Shown: positions 37,265-48,294, counted from the first letter of the stretch. The stretch is 64,000 nt of DNA from Rhizomys pruinosus (GCA_009823505.1 VZQC01004717.1:608823-672822), one strand, 5' to 3'. The notes: generated from the letters alone by a model not told the origin. Numbers and translations: made by a program.

Positions 37265-37760
37265 AGCTCAGGGATGTTGTTAAGTAAAGGTTGCCCCGTC
37301 CCCCAGCACAGAGCCCCGGATGGTCTCAGGTCTCGATCCCTGCCCTGTCCCAGCACAAAGCCCTGGATGGTTTCAGGTCTTGATGCCTGCCCATCCCAGG
37401 GAAACCTGATTCCACCTTCTCTCACCTTCCCCCCTTGTCCTCCCAGACCCTGCCTTCCACCTCTACCCTAACCAGTACCCATCCCCCGACTTTCTTCTTG
37501 TCTTCCGCTGCCTGGTCCCCTTTTTATCCCCCGCCAGCTTCCTTGCCTATCACTTTGCACCTTCCAACTCCCACCCACTCTATTCCTACTCTCCGCTCAT
37601 CCCTTCACTCTCGTCTCACTCCTTCTTGCCACCTTATCACCCCTCTACCTCTTGCCAACTGCTTCCTGGGGGGTCTGCCAGGAGCGCTCCACATCCCTAG
37701 TCCTCCCCGACCCACCCCGCAACTCCTTTCTCTCTCTCCTATTGCCTCCCAGCCTTAAGA
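37265..37760. other. C/T-rich block with a ~50-bp tandem duplication
   Basis: Two imperfect units (about 37301-37350 and 37351-37398) share cagcaca-agccc-ggatggt and tcaggtct-gat. They are followed by about 350 bp of pyrimidine-rich sequence. The open frame at 37435-37758 is low complexity (S/P/T-rich) and not credible as a gene. Confidence 0.55.
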
Positions 37761-38035
37761 TTTTTCCATAGTGCACCAGACCCCACTGACCTTCTGACAT
37801 CTTTCCCAGAAGAAATGAAGCCACATGGTCAAGGACAACCCAAAATTTAGTTCAGTAGGAAATCTATAACCAAGAGATGGAAAATCATACCAAATATGAA
37901 TCCCGGGGTTGTTTATATTCAAGTAGATAAAGAAGGTTGACTGTAATAAATTTGGGCCACTTTTTGAGTCTATAAGGTTTTCTATTTCCATATTGTTTTT
38001 CAGACGTTTCACATTCTTGCTAAAAACAGGGAAAG
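37761..38035. other. No recognised feature
   Basis: Includes gaaatctataaccaagagat, which resembles gaaacctatagccaagatac at 38690. This suggests a low-copy repeat shared by the two sites. Confidence 0.3.
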
Positions 38036-38222
38036 GGGCTGGAGGGATGGCTCAATGGTTAGGAGCACTGGCTGCTCTTGCAGAGGACCCGGGTTCTATT
38101 CCCAGCACTCACATGATGGCTAACAACCGTTCATATCTCTTCTCATCTCTGTGAGCATTGCATGACATGGCTGCACTTACATATATGCAGGCAATACACT
38201 CATACATATAAAATAAAATCTT
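38036..38222 (+). mobile_element. B2/B3-type SINE
   Basis: ggggctggagggatggctc start and tacatataaaataaaatc end. Confidence 0.92.
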
Positions 38223-38330
38223 TTATGTTTGTTTTTGAGACAGGGTCTCCCTTTTGCTCCAGCTGTCCTGAACTCACTATGTAGACCAGGCTGGCCTTGA
38301 ACTCAGAGATTCACCTGCCTCTGCCTCCCA
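38223..38330 (-). mobile_element. B1 SINE, antisense, truncated
   Basis: gtttttgagacagggtctcc to acctgcctctgcctccca. It directly abuts the preceding B2. Confidence 0.88.
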
Positions 38331-38439
38331 AGAAAAATAAACCGTTTTAAAAATGGGAAAAAGAAAAATGTTAGGAAACTTGATTGCATCTTAAAGTTTT
38401 ATCTATTATTTGACTAAGACATACAAGAATAAGAAAAAT

Positions 38440-38944
38440 AACTCTGGCACTGTAAGTGAACACTCAATGGCTAAATGGTGGCCATGGCTTGGGAGACACT
38501 ATTGGCCTGGCCAGGTCCTGCCTAGCTGCTTGCACGTATCTGATGCCCTACAAATACAGGGACATGGGCCTGAGTGAGCCTGAAAGTTGGGCTATGCACT
38601 CCAGGTATAGGAGCCACGGCACCGCTCCCACCACAACCAACAGGACTTCTGCGGCATCACAGGGCCAACAGACCAAAGCTTAGCTTGTGGGAAACCTATA
38701 GCCAAGATACGGAAAATCCTGAAAAATCCTGAGGTTGCGCCTAAGAAAGTAAAATTAGAAGAATGTGAAATGTCTAAAAAAATTTCTGGGAAAAGAGAAC
38801 CTTGGCCCCACGATGGCCATCTGCTGGTCTGCAGAGCATCGAGAGTTCTCTCATCCTGGAGCTACACTCTTGAACTTCTGGAAGATGCAGTAAAATGTAC
38901 TTAGGTACAGAGAACCAAATATGTATCTGGATTAAGATCCACAG
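38440..38944. other. Unidentified, possibly a decayed retropseudogene
   Basis: GC content and short high-quality frames (for example lysine-rich text near 38700-38790) look more gene-like than their surroundings. Frames are broken and I recognise no family. Confidence 0.25.
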
Positions 38945-39060
38945 GCCTGAAAACTCACTTAACCACAGGCATGAGGCATTCCCAGTACTTGGGAGGCTAA
39001 GGCAGGAGACTCCGTTCTGAGTCAATCTAGGCTACACAGCGTGACCTGTCTCAAAACAGA
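38945..39060 (+). mobile_element. Degenerate B1-like SINE
   Basis: gtacttgggaggctaaggc and gtgacctgtctcaaaacag. Confidence 0.6.
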
Positions 39061-39745
39061 AAATGAGGCCGCATCACACACAGCAGGATGCTGCTCCTCT
39101 GTGCCAAACTTCGCTGTATGAGGCCTTCCTGGTCCTGCCCAATGGAGCACGCACAGGGCTTAGTGACCCCAGGGTGAGGAGCAGCACAGGCATCCATCTG
39201 GTGATGTTTGTAGTTTTTCCACTGGAAGGCATTGATCTGGTAGCAGGAGGAAGTCATGTCTTACACAAAGTTCCTGTACCTTATCAATAACCTGGTCACA
39301 CACAAGAATGACAGCTCTTGCCTGCTGCCCTGATCCTGACCCAGAGTTACCCAGGTTTGAACCTGTGCCCAAGTTAACACCAGTTAGCACAGAACTAGGG
39401 AGCCAAGGGTATGCCCTGGAGTACAATCCCAACCTCCTGCATGTCTTGCAGTGGCCCTATAGTTCAAAACACAAGCAAGTGCTCATCTTTGCCTGGTATG
39501 TAACCACAGTGATAGACACACAAAGCCAGCAAAGCTCTGGAGGACATGGATGAGATCCACAGAGAGAAGTTCCCACAAAGCAAACACATGTCAAGCACAA
39601 TCGGGAATTTGAAAGAGCATGCAACACATAGCTTGTGACCAGGTCCATAACCTACATTTGCTCTATCTCATTTCCTGCCATCAGAAATACAAGCTGTACA
39701 GTGATGCCTGAGTGCTGCTAATTTCCAAGATCACCAGCTATCTGG
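39061..39745. other. Unidentified low-repeat stretch
   Basis: Several overlapping frames on both strands, none recognisable. It may be one broken retropseudogene with the neighbouring blocks at 38.4 and 40.2 kb. No poly(A) or parent gene identified. Confidence 0.25.
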
Positions 39746-39749
39746 GAAG

Positions 39750-39965
39750 AAAGAAGGCTGAAGAGACAGCCTGGTTGGTAAAGTGCTTTCCATGCAAGCC
39801 TGAAGACCTGAATTTTGATTCCCAGCAGTCAAATCAACAGCCAAGAACAGTTATGTATGCCAGTAATCCAGCACTGGGGAAGTGGAGACATGTGGGTCCC
39901 TGGGGCTCACTGGGCAGCCAACCAAGCCAAATCGGTGAGCTCTAGGTTCAGTGAGCTTAGAAAAA
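39750..39965 (+). mobile_element. B4/RSINE-like SINE
   Basis: ggctgaagagacagcctgg start, ggtgagctctaggttcagtg end. Same family as 20568-20883. Confidence 0.6.
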
Positions 39966-39979
39966 AAAATTGAAAAATA

Positions 39980-40165
39980 GGGGCTGGAGAGGTGGCTTGA
40001 GCACTGGCTGCTCTTGCAGAGGTTCAGTTCTCAGCACCTACTTCATGGATAACAACTGTAACTCCGGTTCCAGGGGATTCAAAGCCCTCTTCTGGCTTCC
40101 ACGGGCACTGCAGGTCACAGACGCACTTTCAAACATGCAGTCGATACTCATACACATAAAATATT
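39980..40165 (+). mobile_element. B2/B3-type SINE
   Basis: ggggctggagaggtggcttg start and tacacataaaatatttt end. Confidence 0.88.
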
Positions 40166-40169
40166 TTAA

Positions 40170-41215
40170 AAAATAGAAAAGGCAAAGCAGCAGCTTCAAC
40201 AAGCTGAAGTGGTTCCAGTTCAAGACGCCAGGGGCTGAAGCGCATGCTCCCAGCTTGCAACTGACCCTGCTTCTCCTGTGAGTTCGACAGGAAGGCTGCT
40301 GGGGGGTTTTCTAATCAGGTCACTGAGGCCACCAATATCTGTGTTCTCCCTACACCTGTCTGCCCCTGTCCTTCATAGCCTGTGTAGCTTGTCTTTTCTT
40401 AGATGACCTTGAAAAATGGTATCATCTTCATTCCAAAATGTACCACCTCTGCACGGTGGAGAATTTTCCTAGTTTCATAAACACAATGTGGGACTGGTTT
40501 GTTTTTCATGTGCCTAAGACTGCCCTGGCTCAGGACCTTCGGCTTACACTGGGTGATGGTGAACCACTGTAGTTGCAGGAACACTCGGCATTGTGAAGGA
40601 GACCTGGATGTCTGAATTTTACTAACATGCGGAAAGTGCCAGTTCGGTTCCTTAAGCATCCATCGTGGCTACTTCATTTATCCAGATGTGGCTGTGCTGC
40701 AGCCCTACAGATCTGGCACTGGTGGCTGCCACACCTCTGCCTCCCCATTCTGAGTTCCTTCATGAACACTGGGGAAACGTCATTCTTAGGTTAAACCACC
40801 AGGAGCAACTCCTGATCTGTTTCATTCATTTGACCATGGAACTTCTGTTAAGCGCTGTTACAAACCTCACAGGCCTTCTCTGTTACTGGCCCTGTCTGTG
40901 CCTCAATTCTCTATTCTTTTTATCGGTCTCCTTCTACAGGAACACCTGCTTACCCAAGACATTAGACCCGGAGGATAACTACTGACACCGTTCTTGATTT
41001 CTTATCCAATACTGTAATGGAAAAAGCCATTTAACTTAGGATTTTTCAAACAAAAAATGGACAAGATTATGTGTTATGTACTTAAAAAAAAAAAAAAGAC
41101 AAATGAGGAAATCTGCTAGTAAAGCATATATTGGAAAAAGCATGATCACCATATATGTGTATAGACATTTCCCCTTATACCTAAATTAGTATACTAATTT
41201 TTATTTTTCATATTT
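40170..41215. other. Unidentified low-repeat stretch
   Basis: Contains a 106-codon plus frame (40665-40985) and an 86-codon minus frame (40399-40659). Neither resembles a family I know. An AATAAA-less A run at 41080 could be a decayed poly(A). Nature unresolved. Confidence 0.25.
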
Positions 41216-41337
41216 TTTGGTTTTCATTTTTACTTGAGACAATCTCTCTAAATAGCCCAAATTGGTCTTGAACTTTGCATCCTCCTGCTTCAGCCTCCCA
41301 AGTGCTGGGGAAACAGACATGAGTGACCATGCCCAAC
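41216..41337 (-). mobile_element. B1 SINE, antisense, diverged
   Basis: cttgagacaatctctctaaat to agtgaccatgcccaac. Confidence 0.75.
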
Positions 41338-41339
41338 CT

Positions 41340-43250
41340 CAGTTTTATTGATTTACTCAACAGTATCTAATCATTACAATCAACAAGTGGGACCTCTTTA
41401 AGCTACAAAGCTTTTGTAGAGCTAGAGAAACAGACAAGGAAGTGAAGAAGAAACCCACTGAGAGAAATTCTTCACCTGCTAAACAGGTGAGTATTAACAT
41501 CCAGAATATACAAAGGGCTCAAAAAACAAACAAGAAAATAACCCAATAAAAAGATGGGGCATGGATCAACAGGTTAAAGTAAAAACGCCTAAGAAACACC
41601 TTAAAAAGTGCTCAACGTCTTTAGTAATTAGAGAAATACAGATAAAAACCACTTTTCCATCTTACCCCTAAGATCAAGGGAACACCAATGTGCAGGTGAG
41701 GATGTGGAGAAAGGGGAAAACTCGTTCACTGTGATGGGAATGCAAACTCAGCTAACACTATGGAAAGCTGTGTGGAGAACACTTTAAAACCGAGCCTGCC
41801 TACCACATGAGCCAGTTATATGACTCCCTGGCATATACTCAAAGGACTCAACCTACTATACAGACACCTGTGCATCCATGTTTGGTGCTGCTCTCTTCAG
41901 AACAGCTAAGAAATGAAACCACCACCTAAATGTCCTTCAGCTGACAAACGGATTAATGAAAATGTGGCACATTTATACAATGGAGTTCTACTCGGCACTA
42001 ACATGAAATTAGTGGGTAAATGGATGGAACTAGAAACTGTTACCCTAAGAGAAGTAACACAAACTCAGAAAAGCAAGCAATGTATGTTCTCCATCATTTG
42101 TGGATTGTAGCACCGATCCCTTATATGAGTATATATCCTGATATAACACAAGGAGCCAGGACAGTGGAAAGGAAACACAGGGGTAAACGGAAAGAGCGAG
42201 CCTGAAAGTGGGGGACAGATGTTATGGGGGGGAGGAGTGTTCAGCTGGGAGGGGAGGAGGGAGGAACATCCAGAGGGCATGGTGGGGAGCAAGGGAAAAA
42301 AACAAAAGAAAAAGGGGGTGAGAGGGATGACAGGAATAAGACAGAGAGTGTAGGGGTAAGAATGACTCTTACTGTGGGGCATGCTCTGTGAAAGGCATCT
42401 CAGCAGTACTACTGGCTGCATCCATGTTCCTATAAGGGGCAAAGCTGAGCCAGGGCAGACAATACATAGGGATTTACACTCTGCCTGTATTAGACTGCAA
42501 TTAGAGCCAGGAGGTTTTAAGGAAGAGTCGGTGCTTNGGGAGATGGTTATTATGGGGGGATGGGGGCACTCGGACTGGGGTGGGGGAGGAAGTTGGTGGG
42601 GGAGGAGAAATGAATGGAGCTTTAAGTGTGGGAAGCCAGAGGAAAATGTGTTGGCTTGGGAACCCCCTAGGAAATAAGCATACAGTGTCTGAGGACTAGT
42701 GCATATGTATACCTAGGGGCTGTATGCAAGCAGCACAATGCCACACAGGAGAGACCTTTCTTTGCATTGCTGGTCATAGTCCAGAGACTCCCAAAATAAC
42801 ACAGGTTATTCCCAGAGCTCTTGCTTTTCTCCTAGAACTACTGAAAACAGGGCACACTTCGGGCACAGGACTTGGAGCCGTGGAGCTGGAATTGACCTGG
42901 AAGCCTTCTCCCTGAAGACTAGCTACCATAGTTTTAGAAGATACTATGCATATGCAAGCTGCTAAGCGAGAAGAAATATCAATGGTCCAACCCAGCCCTA
43001 ACAGCTGGCACAGCAAACCACTTCTACTGGTGTAGTAGTGGCACTTTATGTGAGGGGTAATCAACATCTGGGTACAAATGCTCAACTGGATAGGACTTAG
43101 CATGTATGAAGGAATGCATGAAGTCCAGTCGGTGGGGGCACGGTCCAAATGGGGACATGGATCAGGTGGGGATATGGATGGGGTGGGGAGGTCTAAATCT
43201 GATTAAGAACTATTGTATGAAATGCACAAAATCTCAATAAAAATATTTTC
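41340..43250 (+). mobile_element. LINE-1: end of ORF2 plus 3' UTR
   Basis: ORF2 phrases include agctacaaagcttttgtag near 41400 and gtggcacatttatacaatgg near 41960. A G-rich 3' UTR ends actattgtatgaaatgcac then caataaaaa. The element is interrupted by stops and by an n at 42537. The 3' end matches those at 36860 and 27030 and defines the local L1 tail. Confidence 0.87.
42537..42537. other. Single ambiguous base (possible contig join)
   Basis: A lone n inside an L1 3' UTR. It lies between the Glyatl3 side and the Armc1 side of the window. Confidence 0.6.
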
Positions 43251-43467
43251 ATAAGTATCTGACCATTTACTGTCAGCTATTTGGTTACAGAAGACTCCAT
43301 CTGTTCAAACTAAAATGGTAAGAAAGATCCTATGGGATATGTATGGGGTAACTGTTAAGAGTGAGTACATGAACACAGCAACTGAAAGAATCCTAGGCAG
43401 AGGAAAAGCCTGGTCATACAACTGCAGAGAGCTGAGACTGTGTGCCAGCGTATGTGCAAACTGACTT

Positions 43468-43608
43468 GGAAGCCCGACAAGATGGTGCATACCTGTAACT
43501 GTGACATTCGGGAGGACGTAGAGCCCAAGGCCAACCTAGGCCACACAGCAAGTCTCAGGTCAGCTTGGGCTACATAGCAAGATTTTAATCTCAAAAGAAA
43601 AAAAATAA
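43468..43608 (+). mobile_element. B1 SINE, diverged
   Basis: gcccgacaagatggtgcatac start and aagattttaatctcaaaag end. Confidence 0.75.
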
Positions 43609-43612
43609 ATCA

Positions 43613-45678
43613 TAAAAGACAGACTTAAACAATTATAAGTCCTGGGTTGGATGCCCAACAGCACAAGAAAAAAGAAATTAAGAACAAATAGTGTTTATAG
43701 TACAAGAATACAATATCCATTCAATTGTAATTGTTACCTTTTATTATTTTACAATATATTTCAAAAAATGCCATTCTAGTTGCCTTAACTGTGCTATATG
43801 ATCTGGAATAAAAGAATACTTAGAACACACAAACATCAAGCTGAAATACCTACTTGTACTAAACCATTACTATAAAGGGTTATACTTTTTTAAATAAGAT
43901 GTGTTATAATGCAAAATAAAATCTGTTAAAACAGAAAGTAAACTTTGCCTTAATGGCTATGGAAAGGAGGTGGTTTTGTTCTTTTTTGTATACATCTGGT
44001 TCTGGCAGCAAGTGGCAGTGTGCATTACAGCACTGGGCCCTGAAAACTTGTATTTTCCTTTTGTGCGTATCACCTGAATCAGAGACCAGACACATGAGAA
44101 ATAAATGTCCTAAATACCAATACCTCTCCCTCCCAAAAGTCACAATGCCAATGAACATAGAATCCTTCTTGGTGATGGTATTTTACAATTATTTTTCAGA
44201 ATCCTTCTTGGTGACGGTATTTTACAATTATTTTCCTTCAGTGACACTGGATGCTTTGAATTTTCTCTAAAAGAGAACCAACAAAAATACAAAGAAACCC
44301 CCCAAGGTCCAATTTTAATTTCACATTCTCCAAGTAGCAAAATAGCAGCTCTACAAGGTAAGGAAACGAAGTTCAGTTCCTTCTTGTTAGTTTCTAATTG
44401 TGTTTCTATTAAATCGGATTTAGCTGGATTTCCAAAAGAACATATTAGTTGCCATATATTTTAGAACCTAGGAAAGCATACATACATGTAATTAGTTCTT
44501 ATCTTAAAAAAAATATATGTATGTGTATATATTTATGTATCTTACCTTCACTGAAGTCCATTTTTTCTGGCTAGATGCGAGAAATAAAATTAAGGGACCA
44601 GTGCTGGTTTTATGTAATTTGGGTCTGTTTTCATTCGGTGGTGACTGCAGCACTCTCAAATAACCAACAAAAGCAAACAGAAGAACACTCTCTACTGCAC
44701 AGCCTTCTGCCAGTCAGCTGGTGCTTGAACTTAGACTCTACCAAAGTGGCACTACAGCATTATAGGCATTGAGTTTTTTTTTTCTAGTTTCAAAGTTTGT
44801 TCAGTTCTGTACTATTATTTTTCTCCAGCAGTACACTATGTCATCACAGGGTAAGTAAGGCGGAGAGACCACTTGTAGTTGCTGGCAGTAACATGGTGGA
44901 CTGAATTCTCAAGAGCTGATATAAACCAAAGTAGAACAGTAGTCAACTAGAGCCACATTTGGTCAATTCATACTTCCGAAAAGCATTTTGCTACTATATG
45001 TTTCCTTTTTCTTACTGATTTTGATGTTAACCTTACTAAATTATAGCAAATAAGATTGTAAAGATTGTTTTGTAAAGTGAGTTTTTAGGGACTGCTATGT
45101 TCAAATGGATTATTTCAATTTGCAAAATGCTATTAGTAAATGTCCTTTCTATAAACATGGTTGGCAAAATAAAAAAAGCACGTAAGGGGCTTATAAGACG
45201 TTTCAATTTTCAGTGAAGCTGTACCAAAGCACATGTCATGTATATTCATGAAGAAAAACTGACAAAAATATTCAGCAATTCATGCACAACTTGAGACTAT
45301 GCACAACTTCTCTTCAGAAAGATCCTGAGGCTTGAGAAGACACATTTTCCTAATCACATGCTTCATGTAAAATAGACTGTAAAGCTACATATACATTTGG
45401 TTTTAACTGTGGACCCATATTTTCAAAAAAGTGATAGTGAAGCAAAGGAAAACAATACCAAAAAATGTTCAATAAAAAAAATTCCACTGTAGCCCTGTAC
45501 TGTTTGCCATTCAGGTGAGATAAAATGATCCTAGTAATGCAGCATATGCAATCATGTAATCTAGAAACTTTTCATGATTAACTTTATTCAAAATTGCATA
45601 CAGTTCACCACAAACATGGGAGACAGCCCTTGTTTGTTTGCACAGTCCTTGAATGCCCTCCAAACTGAAGTTTGAAGA
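43613..45678 (-). other. Armc1: Probable Armc1 3' UTR (SINE-free block)
   Basis: About 2.07 kb downstream (on the minus strand) of the Armc1 stop contains no SINE or L1, although flanking DNA is full of them. AATAAA signals on the minus strand occur at about 45583-45588 and 43741-43746, which would give short and long UTR forms. A 40-bp direct repeat lies at 44159-44238. The extent is inferred, not seen as transcript. Confidence 0.5.
44159..44238. repeat. 40-bp tandem duplication
   Basis: Two units beginning agaatccttcttggtga and ending acaattattttt, with very few differences. Confidence 0.93.
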
Positions 45679-45875
45679 TCAGGCCAATAAAATGATTTGT
45701 AAACAGTATTCCTGTGCTCAGCCAGCTTAGCTCCCCCCCTCTGGGTGTGAGCCAAGCCCGGGACACTGGCTGTTGCCTGTTCCTTCTGGACTGCTCGTCC
45801 TCAGGCAGGTAGTCCGGCAGGCTTCTGTGTTTTCTTCTTACTTCCACAGGAGTATCCTTGGAACGGGACCAGCAT
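45679..45875 (-). CDS. Armc1: Armc1 terminal coding exon, with multiple one-base insertions
   Basis: Follows an acceptor (acattctccttaacag) and begins ATGCTGGTCCCGTTCCAAG, matching MLVPFQ of ARMC1, just after the 48220-48294 exon in phase 0. The protein end is recognisable piecewise: DTPVEV, LPDYLPEDE, SHPEGG, SWLS and SFYW. The reading frame shifts repeatedly because of extra single bases, for example after CAA, after GTGGAAGTA, and in a G run. Nearly all changes are insertions, and the neighbouring SINEs share them. I therefore think this is raw-read error in one sequence patch rather than a dead exon. The stop is approximate. Function: a mitochondrial-surface adaptor linked to mitochondrial distribution. 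Confidence 0.75.
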
Positions 45876-46020
45876 CTGTTAAGGAGAATGTGTGGAGAGC
45901 CATTACAAAAGCGACCCAATGTATAAATCACTCACATATCGATGGCTACAATTTTACTTTTTTGGATTGGCAAAACTAGTAAAGGTTGGAAAGAAAGTTA
46001 TTTTAAAAAAGTCAATATTG

Positions 46021-46178
46021 CCGGCCATGGTGGCACATGACGTTTAATCCTAGCACTTGGGGGGGCAGAGGCAGACGGACTTTGTGAGTCAAAGGCCAGC
46101 CTGGTCTACAGAGTAGTTCCAGGAACAGGTGGGGGCTATTGGGGAGACCCCGGTCTCAAAAAAGACCAAAAAAACAAA
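46021..46178 (+). mobile_element. B1 SINE, error-laden
   Basis: ccggccatggtggcacatgac start with several extra bases (for example a seven-G run). Inserted next to the repeated target word aaaaagtcaat. Confidence 0.87.
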
Positions 46179-46189
46179 AAAAAAGTCAC

Positions 46190-47158
46190 CCCCCCCCCCC
46201 AAATGAAAAGGCCTTTTCCTATAAGTGGGATAATAATGCGGAGAAAGGCAGTAAGATCCTGTTTTGAGCTGGTGTGAGCATAGAAAAATGTTATGAGACT
46301 TCACTTGCTAGGGTACAACTGGCCTCTGAAATGCCAGAGAGCGTTTACAAAGGCACACTAAAGAAACACAAAAATATTGGTCTCCCTGAGGCAAGCAAGC
46401 TCCTCCGTCAATATCAGCTACAACCTCAACACTCAGAACTGTGCAACTAGTGGCAGCGTCAAGTGTCTAATATATCCAATTTTTGGCTATTAGTCTTCTT
46501 CCTTGGAGGAATAACTCACAGTGGATGCCACAGAGCGTTATGTCCTCAGTGGTTAGGAGATGGGTTAAAAAGCCACAATAAGAACTTGTCTCCCTTTATA
46601 AGAGAACCACAGTTTGGGATTAGCATACCATGCCAAGCATCTGTGTCTATGCTCACAGCTTAGCTTACATAATAATAATGAGTACTGCTAATGCCATTAC
46701 ATCCAATTAGCTTGAGCGTTGTTAGTATGACTAAAAAGGGTATCAAGCACTGGAAAACTGTACAATCCCATGGAAGGGAAACAACCTGAACAGGACTGGA
46801 GTCCAAAATGACAACAGCCAAAGAAATTACCTGTTTTCTTCTCACCACTTGTGCCCCTTTTCCCAAAGCCAAGGGAACAAACTAGGAAGAGAGGCGTGGT
46901 AATATAAAGGGCTGCAGAGAGATAGGGTGAATCGAGACTACAGGAATATAGTCTGGACTCCTAATTGATGAACATGCCTGTGCATACAAGCATTCTCCAA
47001 CGTGATATGGGAACCTTGGGGCGTTGTTCAAAATTTGGAACATAGAATGATTCAAAATGCACCAATTACTAATTGTATTGACATACTGAGTAACACATGT
47101 TTATCTGCAAACAACTGTGTCATTTTTGTAAGAATCCCCTTAAAAATAAAAAAAATTA
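46190..47158 (+). mobile_element. Poly(A)-tailed retroelement, copy 3, noisy
   Basis: Homologous along its length to copies 1 and 2. It shares tccttggaggaataac near 46500, a cttgtgcccctttt box near 46850 and the A-rich end. Many small indels compared with the others. Flanked by A-run plus gtca words. Confidence 0.78.
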
Positions 47159-47169
47159 AAAAAAAAAGT

Positions 47170-47335
47170 CAATGCCAAGCGGGGTCATGGGGGGGCGCGC
47201 CTTTAATCCCAACACTCGGAGAGGTTAGAGGTAGTGGGATTTCGTTTCTGTGAGTTCAAGGCCAGCTGGTCACAGGCAAGCTCCAGGACAACTGGTACTA
47301 AAAGGGAAAACACTGCCTCAACAATACCAAAAAAA
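47170..47335 (+). mobile_element. B1 SINE, error-laden
   Basis: gccaagcggggtcatggggg start. Core motifs are present but shifted by extra bases. Confidence 0.75.
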
Positions 47336-47364
47336 CAAAAAACAAAAAAACTAAAGTCCAGTGT

Positions 47365-47500
47365 AAGCCACGGCATGGTGCACAGCCTGTAATCCTAGCA
47401 GTGGGAGCAGAGGCAGGTGCGATCCTTTGTGAGTTCAAGGCCATCTGGTCATACAGGAAAGAGTGTACAGGACAGCTGGGGCTACAGGGAGACCAATCAA
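47365..47500 (+). mobile_element. B1 SINE, error-laden
   Basis: gtaagccacggcatggtgcac start. It leads into a GGAAA repeat in place of a normal A tail. Confidence 0.78.
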
Positions 47501-47640
47501 GAAAAGGAAAGGAAAGAAGGAAAGAAGGAAAGAAGGGAAGGAGGAAAGAGGAAAGGAAAGGAGGAAAGGAGGAAAGGAGGAAAGGAAAGGGGAAAGGAAA
47601 AATGTTAGGAAAAGGAAAGGGGAAAGGGGAAAAGAAAAAA
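47501..47640 (+). repeat. (GGAAA)n-type purine repeat
   Basis: Irregular GGAAA/GAAAGG units expanded from the B1 tail. K/G/E/R-rich frames here are meaningless. Confidence 0.9.
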
Positions 47641-47651
47641 AGTCAATGTAT

Positions 47652-47800
47652 GCCGGGCATGGTGGTACACACCTTTAATCCCAGCACTGGGGGAGGCAGA
47701 GGCAGGTGATCTCTATGAATGCAAGACCAACCTGGTCTACAGAGCAAGTTCCAGGCCAGCTGGGGGTATAGGGAGACCCTGTCTCAAAAAGACCAAAAAA
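47652..47800 (+). mobile_element. B1 SINE
   Basis: gccgggcatggtggtacacac start. Flanked by aaaaaagtcaatgta on both sides. Confidence 0.92.
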
Positions 47801-47854
47801 AAAGTCAATGTAAGGAAACTGTGTGCCCTTTATTTTCACATAAAATCAGCTTTT

Positions 47855-48005
47855 CTGGGTATGGTGGTGCTTGCCTTTAATCCCAGCTACCAGGGGTCAG
47901 AGGCAGGTGGATCTCTGTGAGTTCAAGGCCAGCCCGCTGCTCTACACAGTGAGTTCCAGGCCAGCTAGGGCTACAGGGAGACCCTGTCTCAAAAAGATCA
48001 GGGAG
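47855..48005 (+). mobile_element. B1 SINE
   Basis: ctgggtatggtggtgcttgcc start, with a small insertion in the core (cccgctgctctacac). The frames at 47871-48131 are SINE frames. Confidence 0.92.
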
Positions 48006-48219
48006 GAAAAAAATAAAGAGCAGCATTGTAGCTCCACTGAGATAAACACTGAATTCCACAAAAGATCTGTCCATATTACTAAGACAGTTAACAGCAAACC
48101 AAGATATACCGTATTCTTACATATTGGATAACTACTGGTCTAGAAATATCCTAATCTCCTATAAGAATAACTATAAAAAATAAGAATCTGAATTTGTCAT
48201 AAATAAATAAAATTTTTAC

Positions 48220-48294
48220 CTCTTCCCCGCTTTCACTTTTCACAACCTGCTGAGCTTTCATGACCTTGGTCGATGCTATTGCTGATGCCAAAGC
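48220..48294 (-). CDS. Armc1: Armc1 internal coding exon
   Basis: A 75-bp exon in phase 0 on both sides, with the acceptor AG at 48295-48296 and donor GTAAAA. It encodes 25 residues, [16 protein letters not shown] to SESGEE, part of the C-terminal half of ARMC1 and the end of its HMA-like alpha/beta fold. Intact, with no indels, unlike the terminal exon about 2.3 kb away. Confidence 0.93.

Noticed and set aside
37435..37758. 107-codon Ser/Pro/Thr-rich frame
   Set aside because: Produced by C/T-rich low-complexity sequence with no domain.
45679..45931. Calling Armc1 a pseudogene
   Set aside because: Four upstream exons are intact and in phase. The disrupted exon lies in a patch where neutral repeats show the same insertion pattern, so sequence error is the better explanation for now.
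47401..47709. Lysine/glutamate-rich 102-codon frame
   Set aside because: Translation of a GGAAA repeat and B1 flanks.
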